Assembly: GCF_026210795.1 (NCBI RefSeq)
Contig: NC_089431.1
Coordinates: forward strand, 4,774,001-4,838,000
Length of the DNA stretch: 64,000 nucleotides
Direction of reading: 5' to 3'
From: Rhizophagus irregularis
Taxonomy: Eukaryota; Glomeromycota; Glomeromycetes; Glomerales; Glomeraceae
In this document: positions 1 to 11,360 of the stretch, piece by piece
Layout: every line of letters starts with the position of its first letter
How positions within the stretch are numbered: the stretch's first letter is position 1
Program-made: the position numbers and the translations under genes
The notes under the pieces: generated by a model
Databases searched by the model: none
Seen by the model: only the letters and a program-made list of their open reading frames with translations
What the model was told of the DNA's origin: nothing

Positions 1-960
1 AAATAAAAAACTTTTCAACCAACAATTCTCTAATGAAATTCTCAATCAAAAAAAATATCCCCGATTAAGAAAAATTTCTAACGAAAATCTTCCATCAAAA
101 AACACATTTTCCCTGTTAAAAAAAAATTCAAAGATTCTTACCTATTAAAAAAAATTCTCAAAAGAATTTCTATCAAAAAAAAAAAACTTCCCTCCTATTA
201 AAAAAACAAAATTCTACCTCTCCTCCGTTAAAAAAATTTACAAATGATCTATCAAAAAAAAATTCTATGATGAAATTTCTATCAAAAAAAAATTCTCAGC
301 GAAATTATTTATCTTCCTATTAAAGAAAAATTCTTTAATAAAATCCTCTATCAAAAATAATCCCCCTATCAAAAAAAAATTCTCTAATAAAATTCTTCGT
401 CAAAAATTACTTTCACCTATTAAAAAAATTCCCAAAAGAAATTCTTTATCAAGGAAAACTCCCTCCTATTAAAAAAAAAATTTTTAACGAAATTCTCTAT
501 CAAAAAAAAAAAATCTCATTTGTTAAAAAAATTTCCGACAAAATTATTTTTATCAAGAAAAATCTTTCCTATTAAAAAAATTCTCCAAAAGAATTTTCTA
601 CAAAAAAAAAAAATTCTCAATGAATTCTCCATCAAAAAAAATCCTGTTAAAAAAAATTGTTCCAACAAATTAGGTATATGTCCAAAAAAAAAATCTTATA
701 AAAAAAAAATTCTCCAATGAAATTTAAATTTTTTAACGAAATTATCAATTGAAAAAAAAAACTCGGAAATGTCCCTATCAATAAATATTCTCTAACAAAA
801 TTTTTTATCAAAAAAAAGTCTTTTTATTAAAAAAAAAATTCCAAAAGAATTTTATCAAAAAAAGCCTTTGCTTATGTTAAAATAAAAATTTCTCTACAAA
901 AATTGGTTTATAAAAAAAAGCCAATAAAATAAAAAAAAAATTCTTCGTGTGCTAAACTTA
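1..960. repeat. A-rich low-complexity degenerate tandem repeat
   Basis: The stretch is made of imperfect units of roughly 30-45 bp built round the pattern T-TAAAAAAA-TTCT followed by a short TATC or AATGAAAT spacer, repeated about 25 times. Homopolymer A runs of 6-11 bases alternate with CTATC or CCTATTAAAA segments. The open frame that runs through 520-720 is lysine- and leucine-rich only because of the repeat, so I do not call a gene. This is probably an expanded satellite-like or slippage-derived tract. Confidence 0.75.
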
Positions 961-1470
961 AAAACAATGTGATTGACAAAATATCACCAAAGAAACTAAT
1001 TTTTGACAAGATAAAATTAAAATCAAATACAGTTGGACAAAAACATTAAGTACAAATAGATAAAACCTCAAGCATAAATACCAATCACGAACAGATCAGA
1101 TAAATATCAAGCGAAAACCAAGGTAAAATGTCAGTCACGGGGTGACATTTTGTCTATTGATTCGGCTTGCCATAAAAAAGTCACGTAGTAATGTAGTAAA
1201 TCATTTTCCGCAGCAGGCGCAGCAAATTTAACATTCAGCTAGCTTAATCCGCATTAGTCACATTTTTTTTTAAAGCAAAAATGACTAAAGATTATTAACT
1301 TAATTTTACCCGAATTATTATAATAAATAGTTAGTCAACATAGGCGCAGCAATGTCGAATTAGTAAGCGACTAAGCGCTGCGGTTAGTTCTGCGGCAAAT
1401 GACAAAAATTATGTAACGTACAATTTTTACAATCATTTGAAATCCCATAATTCTCACTTTTTTGAATTTT
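961..1470. other. Intergenic region upstream of U2
   Basis: No open frame of note. It contains several GCGCAGC and CCGCAGCA motifs (about 1205-1390) that stand out from the AT-rich background and recur near 4615 and 58550, so they may belong to a dispersed short repeat. The rest is AT-rich spacer. Confidence 0.4.
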
Positions 1471-1480
1471 AATATAAAAA
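1471..1480 (+). promoter_or_regulatory. TATA-like element of the U2 gene
   Basis: AATATAAAAA lies about 32-41 bases before the predicted U2 5' end, a distance typical of a TATA box. No tested snRNA promoter is known to me for this organism, so the assignment rests on position alone. Confidence 0.35.
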
Positions 1481-1511
1481 GGCATCGTAATGCCCCAAGC
1501 TTTTGGTCCTT

Positions 1512-1697
1512 ATCCTCTCTTGCCTATTGGCTAAGATCAAGTGTAGTATCTGTTCTTTTCAGTCTAATATCTGAAACGTTACACACTGTGTAACTTCGAT
1601 ATTAACGAATTTTTGCACTTGGGAAAGAGTCACTTGGCTTGCCAATACTCTTTCCATGAGTGTCCCTAGTATTGCACTACTTCTAGGCGACGCTCAC
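1512..1697 (+). ncRNA. U2 spliceosomal small nuclear RNA
   Basis: This is a full-length U2 snRNA gene, the RNA that pairs with the intron branch site in the major spliceosome. The 5' third matches the conserved U2 core (GGCTAAGATCAAGTGTAGTA), including the branch-site recognition hexamer GTAGTA at 1543-1548. Stem IIa is present with TTCAG paired to CTGAA, a compensated change relative to the common AUCAG/CUGAU. Stem IIb is GTTACAC-ACT-GTGTAAC. A Sm-like site (ATTTTTG) lies at about 1609-1615. Stem III (GGAAAGAGT/ACTCTTTCC) and stem IV (CCTAG-TATTGCACTACTT-CTAGG) close the molecule. The length, about 186 nt, is close to the human 188 nt. The exact 3' end is inferred from the stem IV position. 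Confidence 0.95.
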
Positions 1698-2967
1698 ATT
1701 TTTAAAATTATTAGCGGGTTGGGAAGTGTTTAAGAGTGATTTTTTATTTCTCAAAAAGAAAATATATTATTTCATTTGTAAGGAACAGTTTTTTTGAAAT
1801 TACTGGCTCAATTCTTTATATTAAAGATTTTTTTATTTTTATTAGTTATTTGCTGTTTATAAATGAATTTTACATTTAATTTAGAACGTTTCACAAGCTG
1901 ATTTACTATTAGACTAATGAACAATTTCTTGTGTTCATACAAATCATATGTTAGCGTAAGCATATCGTTATTTTAAAAAAAGTTTAGTTCGACCATATTT
2001 AACTTCACGTCCAATGAATACTCCATTCTTCTCAATTATTCAGCGTTCACAATTTTGATGCAAGTACGAATACAGTATTTATATAGAAGATATTAAAAAA
2101 ATTTATTAGGTCTAGTCCTGTTTTACATAAAAAGACTTAACGAAATAGATTATTTTCAAATAGCAAAATAACGCTCAAATCTTTCAGTTATATACACTGC
2201 GTCCAAAATGAATTAATGAAGGTAAAAAAATCTTTTGAACGGGAAAAATTTTTTAATTATAATTGCTTATAATAGTAAAACGGAACGGAATAAAACTTGG
2301 AAAATTTGAAATATATCCGATTATTTCAGCGTGAAGGATAAACTTATAGTATTAATTAATTATTGCATTTTATATTAAAACTTTAATTTTTATTTATATT
2401 TATCACAAGCCATAAGGAAATTGTAACATGAGTTATTCTTGCTGTAAACAAAAATTCAAATTCTTGATTTTCTCTTCTTTTTTTTTAAAAAAAAAACTTT
2501 CAAAATGCGCAAAAGCCAATCATATTTTTATTTAAATCACGTGATATAATTTTTACGTTTCAATTCAAATTTTTGAAGTTTTTAGTTATCAAATTTAAAA
2601 TTTTCTGTATTTAAATTGTGAGACTATTTATTTACTTAATCTAATTTTGCATAATTTGGATTCAGGCAATTATTTTTTTTAAAAAAAAATTTTTTAACTT
2701 ATATTTAACGTCATAATTTTCAGCCATCTATTAAAAATTAATTCAAAAGGCTTAAAACTTGGCAAATTTTTATTTTGAAAAGATATTAACTAATAGCTTA
2801 AAGTTTGGGCATAAACCACAAAAGGTTACCGGTTAATTATTTTTAAAAAATTTGTTTCCGTTACTATAAATTTTTAAAAAAAGTATAGCACTGTATAATA
2901 TAATAAATTTCATATACTTTATTTATTTTAACGATATAAAATCTTTACTATCGTAGAATATTTTATA
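1698..2967. other. Intergenic AT-rich spacer
   Basis: Between U2 and the 3' end of the first BTB-BACK-TLDc locus. No coding signal and no clear inverted repeat; only short A/T runs (for example about 2482-2500 and 2671-2692). Confidence 0.5.
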
Positions 2968-4440
2968 TTAGTTTTTTATGATCTGAAACACTTCATAATC
3001 TTCTACAGAAAATGTATAGTCAGATACTCTGATATTTTTTTCATAAGATGCTTTTCTACAATAATTATAACCGTTACTACAAAAATTACTTTCATTTCTA
3101 AAGCCTCCATAACCTCCATATATTGTAAGATCTCCCGAACCAAATGATGGACCATAATTATCCCAATAACGTATAGCAAGATTTTCATCTTTAACTCGAC
3201 TTAAAATATGTTCGATATTTTTTTTATTCTTAAAAAAGAATATAAAACTTTTATTGGTAATTCCAAAACCCATATCGGATTTCCATTCAATTGGATTATA
3301 TCCTCCAAGAATCTCATCGCTATATTTCACTTTAAAAATTGACACGGTACCAGATTCATTATCACAAATTTCATGAAATTTATTAGGACTAAATCCATCG
3401 CGAGACCCACGAAAAATTAATTTGAAATCATATGAATTTTTTATCTCATCTGTAATTCTTAACTTATCAATCCATTTTGTGATTAATTCAACATGTTGAA
3501 TTGTAATTATTTTAGAATCAATAACCTTTCTATTTTTTTTATTTGGTCTATAATCACTATTCAAAAATAATTTTAATAAGTCTATATATAACTCGTTTGG
3601 TAGAATTTTTCTATAAGGAAATACATTATACAAAAATTCTCTTGAGGTGAATCCCATAAAAGGAATGATTTTTTGCAAAGTATTTTTTAAAGTATTAAAA
3701 TCATCATTTGAATAACTCGAAGAATCTGAAGAAAGTCCAGGATTTGTGCAATGCACTTGCTCCCAAATTTGAACGTCACTCGTTTTAAGATTACTATCCT
3801 GAATGATTGATATCAAAAGTTTTTCTGACATTGAAGAGAAATTTACAGAGTTGAATAATTTATCTGGATTTTTGGAAGTTAAATTTATACAAAATTTTTG
3901 AAGACCAAAGAAAGAATCATTTTCAAAGCTCGTTTGATATATTAAATTAAAATTTTGTTCCATCCAATTTGTTCCATTTTTAATCAAAAAAGATTGTAAA
4001 TGAGGAATTAATTCCTGAAGACTTAGTTCACTTGCAGCGACCAAAATTTTAATGATATCTGAAATATCATAATCATCCAATGAAAGTCTTCCACCATAAA
4101 TATAACTAATATAAAAAGAAAAATTTTTCTTAAAATTAAAAATAAAAATTTTGAAAATAAATTACTTATTCAATTTAATTCTTTATTTTACCTTAAGATT
4201 ATTTGAAAAATTTCTGGTAAAATATTTGATAATTTAATATTTACCAATGTTCCGTCATTTTCCTTTTTATTTGTTGATAAAATTCTTCGCAAATAAGGAG
4301 AACGATAATTTAAGATGACCATATGAGCACGAAACACTTTTACATGAGGCTCATTATTGTTACATCATAACAATTATCGTCATCATCTAAATTTCGAGTA
4401 AATTTTGTGATAATTTTGGTAAAAATTTATTATCGTCCAT
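2968..4440 (-). pseudogene. BTB-BACK-TLDc protein, broken copy
   Basis: Two-exon gene of the family whose intact members lie at 9.8, 12.9, 58.9 and 61.6 kb. Exon 1 (4440-4192) encodes the N-terminal BTB half starting MDDNKFLPKLSQ; exon 2 (from about 4107 down to 2968) encodes the BTB end, a BACK-like helical region and a TLDc domain ending in VEDYEVFQI. Splice sites are still recognisable (AAG/GTAAAA donor, TTAG acceptor). Exon 1 has two losses relative to its paralogs: one base in the EIL codons, which creates an in-frame TAG, and ten bases after DVTI, leaving the frame shifted. Exon 2 also lacks 12 bases in the conserved WEHVLKWGIAQNP motif. A downstream start could still make a BTB-less BACK-TLDc protein of about 370 residues, so loss of function is likely but not certain. 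Confidence 0.85.
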
Positions 4441-6984
4441 ATATAATTTTCTTGTAAAAAAAAAAATATTTCTAATTTATTAATGGTCAGTTTTAATAAA
4501 CTTTTGTTTTTTTTAACATATGAAACAATAAGATGTATAAAGCCGTCAATAAGAGCGCAAATTTATACGAACGAGGAAAACTTTGTCGCACAGCTTTCTT
4601 TGTGTGCCAGGTTAGTGGCGCAGCAGTGACAAAATAACAGGCGACAAATGTCGCCTAAGTATGGACCACTCAAAAAAAACCAAGTCGCTGAAACAACGAT
4701 CTCGATAATCACGTGATGTGACAATTAAATATTTATTACGGTGAATGATCAATAAAAGGCGTATTTGTTTCAAATTTCACGTGTATGTTATGTAAGAGAT
4801 GTACATATTGACTATATATTACAAGTTACAATTAGTTACAAAGTCTAATAAAATTATACTAGTACGTACGAAAATTTGAAATATTTTCGTACAACTTTAA
4901 ATTTGTACAACTTCGAATTTTTGTACCAAACATCACCCTTAAGGTAATTAGCTTTTATAGGGCTACTCAACTTGAATTATCAATTGTTCATTTGTCATTT
5001 GATTAGTCGAATTGGCAGAAGTCATGAGGAGTTATTTTTGAAGACTTTATAAAAACAGTAAAGGAAGTCGAAACAAAAATCCAAATTGAATATTAATTTG
5101 CTAACTATGTTGGGATTATTTAAGGGAGGAGAAAACCAAATTATGAAGAATGAAAAAATTGTATTACCAAATCCTCCAATCTAGCGCAACTCCAAGAAAG
5201 AAAAGAGAAAATATTAAACCAAATTAAACTTTTCCGACAAAGCGATCTGGAAAATAATTTTTTCGGTCAAAAAGGCTATAGAGTCTATAGTATATTATTC
5301 ATTCTTGCAAATTTGATCGCAACATCGCATGATGTTACGATGTAAAATTATTTGTACAGAAAAATCAAAATTTAAAGATCTGCCTGAAAAATTGAAATAT
5401 TTTTTTTGAGCGTCCGTACTAATTTGTATTACCGTACTGTACTAATTTAATCATTATTGTTAATAAACAAATAGTAATTTAATCTAATATTGTTACTAAT
5501 CAAATAATAAAATTTTGGCAATTCGATTCATCATATTAATAATATATAACTCTTCATTAATTTCGCTTAATGAAATACGAGACGCAAAATAAAAAACAGG
5601 TTAAATCTCACAAATTTAATAGGTGCAAATGTTTAAATTTTTTTTTTTTTTACTTTCTAAAACTAAATATTATGTGATCCTACCAAGGCATGTGATGTTA
5701 TTTGAACAAAATTGACAAGTCAGTTTTATCTGAAATCGAAATGAAATTATTTCACGTGATTATACAAAATTAACCTTGGTTTTACTTAGGTTATTTTTAT
5801 TTAAATTTGGATATTGTAAAATGACTTAAATGAAAAATGACTTTAACGACTAGGATTTGAAAGGTCATTTCAAAAGTCAAATGACATTTATATTTTAAAT
5901 AGATGAAATCATTTTTTTATTTTAGTAGCATGCGGATTTTAAAAATACATATTATTTAAATTTTTTTTTTTTTTTTTAGAAATAATATGATGTACATTTT
6001 ATTTATTTACGTTGAGCAATAAATACAAACTATTAAAAAATAATTCGTGCAGAAAGTCAAAATATTCCAATTCGCTATACTGATTTGTCATATTACTGGT
6101 CTTCATCATGTGGTCAATAAATAAATTATTTATGTTATTGTTACCTAACAGTGGTAGTAATATTATAATCTTTTATTATTTTTTGTAAAATCCTGAATAT
6201 AACGCGTGATATTACAGCAGTACAAATATGGTTTTCATAAACGACACATACGCCGATATTAACCTTGACTTTTTTTGGATAATATCCTTGAATAAATTAG
6301 TAGGGATTAATAAAAAATTCACGCTTTTAAGTCCAATCTACAAATCGAATTTTCATTTTTCGGTTGAGTTAAAAAACCATAATCATGTTATAATTTTTGG
6401 TTTAACATTAAACTAAACGTATTACTTATTAACCAGTATATGTGATATTTGTAGTATTATTTCTAATCTTGCATGTGTATAATTTTACAGCTTACCAAAA
6501 CCAGTGACTTATTTTGAGACAAGTATTTTTACTTTTAATTTGGATTTTGTGGGAAAATATACCATAGTATGTTTACCTGTTCATTATTAATTTATTATTA
6601 TAGTTCCGTAAATGATGAAAATACATACAATAGTGATAATATTACTAAAAATTGATTAATCCTTGAAATATTTTCGTTAACTAATACGCGGTTTTAAAAA
6701 GATTTTTCTTATATGATTATTTATTCAATGATTTTTCCTTAAAATAGGACGATCATTTCATTGCATGCGCCATGCGGTATCACGTAAGACCATAGAATTC
6801 TTTGCAATGTTATATAGAATTCTCGAAAACATTTCTTATAAAATTTTATCTCCATTAAAGACTTCTAGAAATTATGTATAGAATTCGAGAAAAGAATTTC
6901 TCGTTTAATTATTAATTTAAAAGCACATATAATAGACTGAAGTTTTCCTTGAATCAAATTAAATTAATTTTTTTAAAAAAAAAT
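4441..6984. other. Intergenic region between BTB pseudogene and kinase gene
   Basis: AT-rich, with no convincing gene. A perfect small hairpin GGCGAC-AAAT-GTCGCC lies at 4640-4655 inside a locally GC-richer patch with GCGCAGCA, probably a remnant of a small inverted-repeat element. Near 6808-6900 two copies of AGAATTC followed by GAGAAA or CGAAAA are arranged loosely as an inverted pair. The short frame at 6228-6416 has no recognisable similarity and I do not call it. Confidence 0.4.
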
Positions 6985-9342
6985 ATGGAACAACCAATTA
7001 ACCATAAACATAAAATTGACATTTTATTATCAAACAATACAGTTTTAATTCAACCAGCAAAAACCAGCAGTGTTAAATCAAAATACAAAAAAAAGAAATG
7101 TAACGAATGCAATAAAAGAAGAAAACCTTTAGATGAAAGTCACCAGATATGCCATGTTTGTTACAAAATAAAGAAGGTATATAAGTACGGTCCCAGCGGG
7201 AACAATACTATTGATGACTTTATTAGGAATACGCAAGTCAATCTTGTTAAAAAAAATGGTAAAATGGAGTTTGTTCCTTATGATCAATTCAAAAATATAG
7301 AATTTATTGCTGAAGGAGGTTTTAGTAAAATATATAAGGCTACTTGGATTGATGGCCCAGTTATTAATTATAGCAACACAAGAAATATTCGTCAAGAAAA
7401 TTACACAGTCGTTCTCAAAAAGCTCAATAATTCTAATAACATCACATCTAAGGAGCTGAACGAGGTATATAGTATACGTATTACTTATCTCCTGGCTAAT
7501 TAGGAATAAGTAAAATTTTACTAGGATTGGATAAATGATCGGCCGAAGGCCGATCATGTTCCGATTCTAAGTAAAATTTTACTATTCCAATTAGCCAGGA
7601 GATAATTGATTTATCCCCTGCCATTTACACAATAGTAAGTGTTTTATAGTATATTGTGAGTATAATATAGTATATTTTATTGTTGAATTTACGCTTGGTT
7701 TTGTTTCATTTTAAAAATTTTAAAATAAAAAAATAAATTTTAAAAAGTTTCGGAACCATTACTATTACACTTGAAAAATAGTATTGAGATTACAAATAAA
7801 TTAAAAGAAAGTTTTTCTCATTTAGAAAATGCAAATCTTTCCGAATTACTCAAATTTTCGAATCAGTCCATTATAGTATAATCAATAATTAATTTTTACC
7901 GCAAAATTTCCTAGAAACGGATAAATAAATACATATAAAATTGGCTACCAAGTAGGTATAACTACATTTGCATAAACGTGTAAATGGTGCCGATCAGGGG
8001 ATAATAGTAATTTAATAAATATCATCATGGATAAGATAAATAATTAATAATTTTCTTCATTTTAGCTCAAAATATTTTATGAACTTTTTTCAAATTTTAA
8101 ATGTACTAATAGAAATAATTATGTTGCCAAATATTTTGGAATTACTCAAGATCCTAATTCTCAAGATATCATGATTATCATGCCATATTATGATTCAGGT
8201 GATTTGATTAATTATATCACTAAAGATTTTTATAATACTAGCTGGAATACAAAGCTAAATAAATTAGGTGATATAGCACGTGGACTTCTCCAAATACATG
8301 AATTAAATGTTGTCCACAGGGATTTTCATAGTGGAAATATCTTTTTTCATAATATAAACCGATACTTAACATATCTTATTCCTTTTGTTAATAGTGTAAC
8401 AATAGGTGATCTTGGCATAAGTAAATCTGCAACTGAATCTGGAGATGATGATAATAATGAGAATTATGGAATTATTCCTTATATGGCTCCAGAGGTGCTT
8501 CAAGGACGAAAATATACTAGAGCTTCAGATATATATAGTTTTGGCATGATCATGTGGGAGTTAATGACAGGTAGAAGACCTTTTTGGGATCAAAATCATG
8601 ATACAGAACTTATTATTGAAATTTGTGACGGTTTACGACCACCAATTGTCACAAATGCACCTGAAGGCTATATTGAATTAATGGAAGAATGCTGGCACTC
8701 TGATCCAGATAAAAGGCCACAGATTACTAATATAAAAGAAAGAATTAATGAAATTCATGGAAAGGAATCAGAAATTTACTTGAAAAATCCAACTAAAATT
8801 ATTGAATCATCAGATATTGGACCTGTAACAAAAAATAATCCAGGTGCCATTTATAGGAGCAGACCTTTAAGTGCCATGATTAATTCTGCAATGTCCCTAA
8901 GGAGTTTAAGAAGTCAATTTATTTATTCAGAAGTCAAAAGAAAGTTTGAAGATGATTTAATTGAAGATGATGATGATGGTATGATATTTAAAAAATTGCA
9001 AGTAAAATTTAATTGATAAACTTCAGTTAAAATCATTATTTATTAATTAAAAATATATTTAGGACTAAATGTTAAAAGAAATAAGTTATATGAAGATGAA
9101 GGTAATTGCATTTTTCAACAAAATATCAATATCATAATTTAATTCAATAATATTGATATTGTATATTTTCTTTAGATTATCTTACAAAAGAAATCGAATT
9201 AGATATTGATACAAATTATAATAATAATGGTATGTAAATATATTTTTATATATAAATGGTAATTTTAAGTTTATATTATAAACCTAATTTCTTTAATTTA
9301 AATGTAGAATATATTACCAAGGAAATTAATTTCGATATTTAA
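6985..9342 (+). CDS. Tyrosine-kinase-like protein kinase, five exons
   Basis: Predicted exons are 6985-7464, 8066-8978, 9063-9101, 9176-9229 and 9308-9342, giving 506 residues in one continuous frame. I start at the ATG at 6985; upstream there is only a TTG. A CxxC..CxxC pair (residues about 39-59) suggests a small zinc ribbon. The kinase domain has the glycine loop EGGFSKIY (about 111), VVLKKL with the ATP lysine, HRDFHSGN in the catalytic loop (about 245), DLG in place of DFG, and APE (about 302), so it looks catalytically competent and of TKL type. After the kinase comes an acidic tail made by three small exons, all joined in phase 1, ending in TKEINFDI. Intron 1 is unusually long (601 bp) because two inverted-repeat elements sit in it. 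Substrate unknown; families like this are greatly expanded in mycorrhizal fungi. Confidence 0.85.
7485..7605. mobile_element. Miniature inverted-repeat element in kinase intron 1
   Basis: About 121 bp that fold back on themselves. The outer arms TTATCTCCTGGCTAATT.. are complementary for about 37 bp with one indel, each including GTAAAATTTTACT, itself a palindrome. The centre is a second perfect hairpin, ATGATCGGCC-GAA-GGCCGATCAT. It carries no coding capacity. No clear target duplication is visible. Confidence 0.75.
7611..8004. mobile_element. Second inverted-repeat element in kinase intron 1
   Basis: About 394 bp flanked by TTATCCCCTG-CCATTTACAC on the left and its reverse complement on the right (the right arm, 7978-8004, has seven extra bases, atcggca, in the middle). 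It begins five bases after the preceding element and shares the outer TTATCYCCTG motif with it, so both may use the same transposase. The interior is AT-rich and non-coding. Confidence 0.6.
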
Positions 9343-9785
9343 TACTTTAAATAATCGAAATTTATAGAAAATTATTTGTTAGATTATTACAGTAATAATC
9401 AGTTATACTATACAATATATATGAATTCATTCTTGTATTCTTTTTTATATCACTCTCAATTGTAGTCAATCTTATTTAAATAGATTCTGTTTTTTGAAAT
9501 ACATTATTTTATTGTGATTTTAAATTTTTGTTTATAATCATTCATTCAAAAATGAAATTACATTTTTTCAAACAATAAGTTTATAAGTTTAAATAAAAGT
9601 AAACAAACATCAGCTTGTTTATATAATTGTGACACTATATAACGTAATACCTGCTGTAAAAAAAAATTTAATCAAATATCTAATATTTGACATATTTTCT
9701 AAAAAATAAACTTTGAAACCATTATATCTTTCATAAACAAAAAATTTCTACCGTTGGCAATAAAAAGAAAAATACCATAAATATT
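9343..9785. other. Intergenic spacer between convergent genes
   Basis: Short AT-rich spacer between the 3' ends of the plus-strand kinase gene and the minus-strand BTB gene. Nothing else recognised. Confidence 0.5.
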
Positions 9786-11360
9786 TTAAATTAATTTTTC
9801 CATAATTTGAAATACTTCATATTCTTCAACAGAAAATAAATCCTCAGTTTTCCTGATATTTTTCTCATAAGAATAATTTTTACAATAATTACCATTATGT
9901 CTAAAACTATTTCCACCATATATATTTATACTAAGGTCTCCATGACCAAATGATGGACCATAAAGATCCCAATAATTTATAGCAAGATTTTCATCTTTAA
10001 CCCGACTTAAAATATGTTCGATATTTTCTTTATTCTTAAAAGAGAATATAAAACTATCATTGGTAATACCATAACTATTACCAGATTTCCATTCAATCGG
10101 ATTATATCCTCCAAGAATTTCATTACTACCTTTCACTTTAATAATTGTTACAGTACGAAATTGATTATCACAAATTTTATGAAACTCTTTAGGAGTAAAT
10201 CCATCATGAGATCCACGAAGAATTAATTTGAATTCATATAAATTCTTTGCCTCATCTGCAATCTCTGACTTATCGATCCATTTTGAGATTAATTTAGCAT
10301 GTTGGATTGTAATGATTTTTGAATCAATGTCTTCACTAATAGTTGTTTCTTTAATTATCTTTGGTTCTAACTTGTCGCTTTTTGAATCAATGCTTTCACT
10401 AATAGTAGTTTCTTTGATTATCTTTGGTTCTAACTTGTCACTTGGGTTATAATCATTATCCAAAAAGCATTCAATTAAACTTTTATACAATTGTTTAGGT
10501 ATAATCTTTTTATATGGATATACTTTGTTTAAAAATTCTTTTGAAGTAAATTTAATGAATTTAATAAGGGGAATACATTGCTGTAAATTATTCTTTAAAT
10601 TATTGAAATCATCCTCTGAATAGCTTGAAGAATCTGACGAAAGTTCAGGATTCTGAGCGATGCCCCATTTTAGAACGTGTTCCCAAATTTGAACTTCACT
10701 TATTTGAAGATTATCATTTTGAATAAGAGAGATCAAAATTTTTTCTGAAATTGAAGTAAAATCAGGTGAATTAAAAATTTTTCCTGGTTGCTTAGAAATT
10801 AATTCTGTACAATATTTTTGAAGATCTGATAAAGAATCATTTTCAAAACTAATTTGATATATTAAATTAAAATTTTGTTCCATCCAATTTGCTTTGTTTT
10901 TAATTAAAAAGGATTGTAAATGAGGAATTAATTCTTGAAGACTTAGTTCACTTGCAGTGACCAAAATTTTAATGATATCCGAAGTATCAAATTCCTCTAA
11001 TGAAAGACTTCCTCCATAAATATACCTAAAACAAAAATATTTTGTAAATTACTAGGAATAAATTTATAAAATAATAATTTAATATTTAATTATTACTACT
11101 TACTTAAGAATTATTTGAAAAATTTCTGGTTTAATATTAGACAATTTAATATTTACCAATGTTCCATCATTTTTCTTTTTATTTGTTGATAAAATTCTTC
11201 GTAAATAAGGAGAACGATAACTTAAGATAACCATATGAGCACGGAATACTTTTACGTAAGGGTCACTACCAACTTCAATTGTAATGTCATAATATTCATT
11301 GTCATCCAAAATTTCAAGTAAATTTTGTGATAATTTTGGTAAAAATTTATTTTCAGCCAT
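9786..11360 (-). CDS. BTB-BACK-TLDc domain protein (498 aa), two exons
   Basis: Exon 1 is 11360-11104 and exon 2 is 11025-9786; the 78-bp intron has GTAAGT and TTTTAG ends, and the joined frame is open for 498 residues. The start is the ATG of MAENKFLPKLSQ. BTB/POZ spans the exon junction (residues about 20-125, with YYDITIEVGSDPY, FRAHMVIL and YIYGG), followed by a BACK-like helical region containing WEHVLKWGIAQNP. The C-terminal 180 residues are a TLDc domain (KIITIQHAKLISKWID, FRTVTIIKVKGSNEILGGYN, YGPSFGHGDLSI, EEYEVFQIM). In other fungi and animals BTB-BACK proteins act as cullin-3 adaptors and TLDc domains are linked to oxidative-stress resistance and V-ATPase binding; the role here is not known. 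The linker before TLDc holds a 21-residue unit in tandem duplicate. Confidence 0.9.
10321..10443 (-). repeat. 63-bp in-frame tandem duplication
   Basis: Two adjacent copies, 10321-10383 and 10384-10443, differ at only a few bases. Each encodes SDKLEPKIIKETTISE.IDSK in the linker between BACK and TLDc of the surrounding gene. The high identity points to a recent slippage or unequal exchange event. Confidence 0.9.

Noticed and set aside
520-720. Lysine-rich open frame of 66 codons
   Set aside because: It is a by-product of the A-rich tandem repeat at 1-960 and has no varied codon use.
1-960. CRISPR-like regular repeat
   Set aside because: Units vary in length and sequence, there are no unique spacers, and the context is eukaryotic.
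7129-7557. Minus-strand frame of 142 codons opposite the kinase first exon
   Set aside because: It lies antisense to the conserved kinase coding exon and extends into the hairpin element; its residues match no family.
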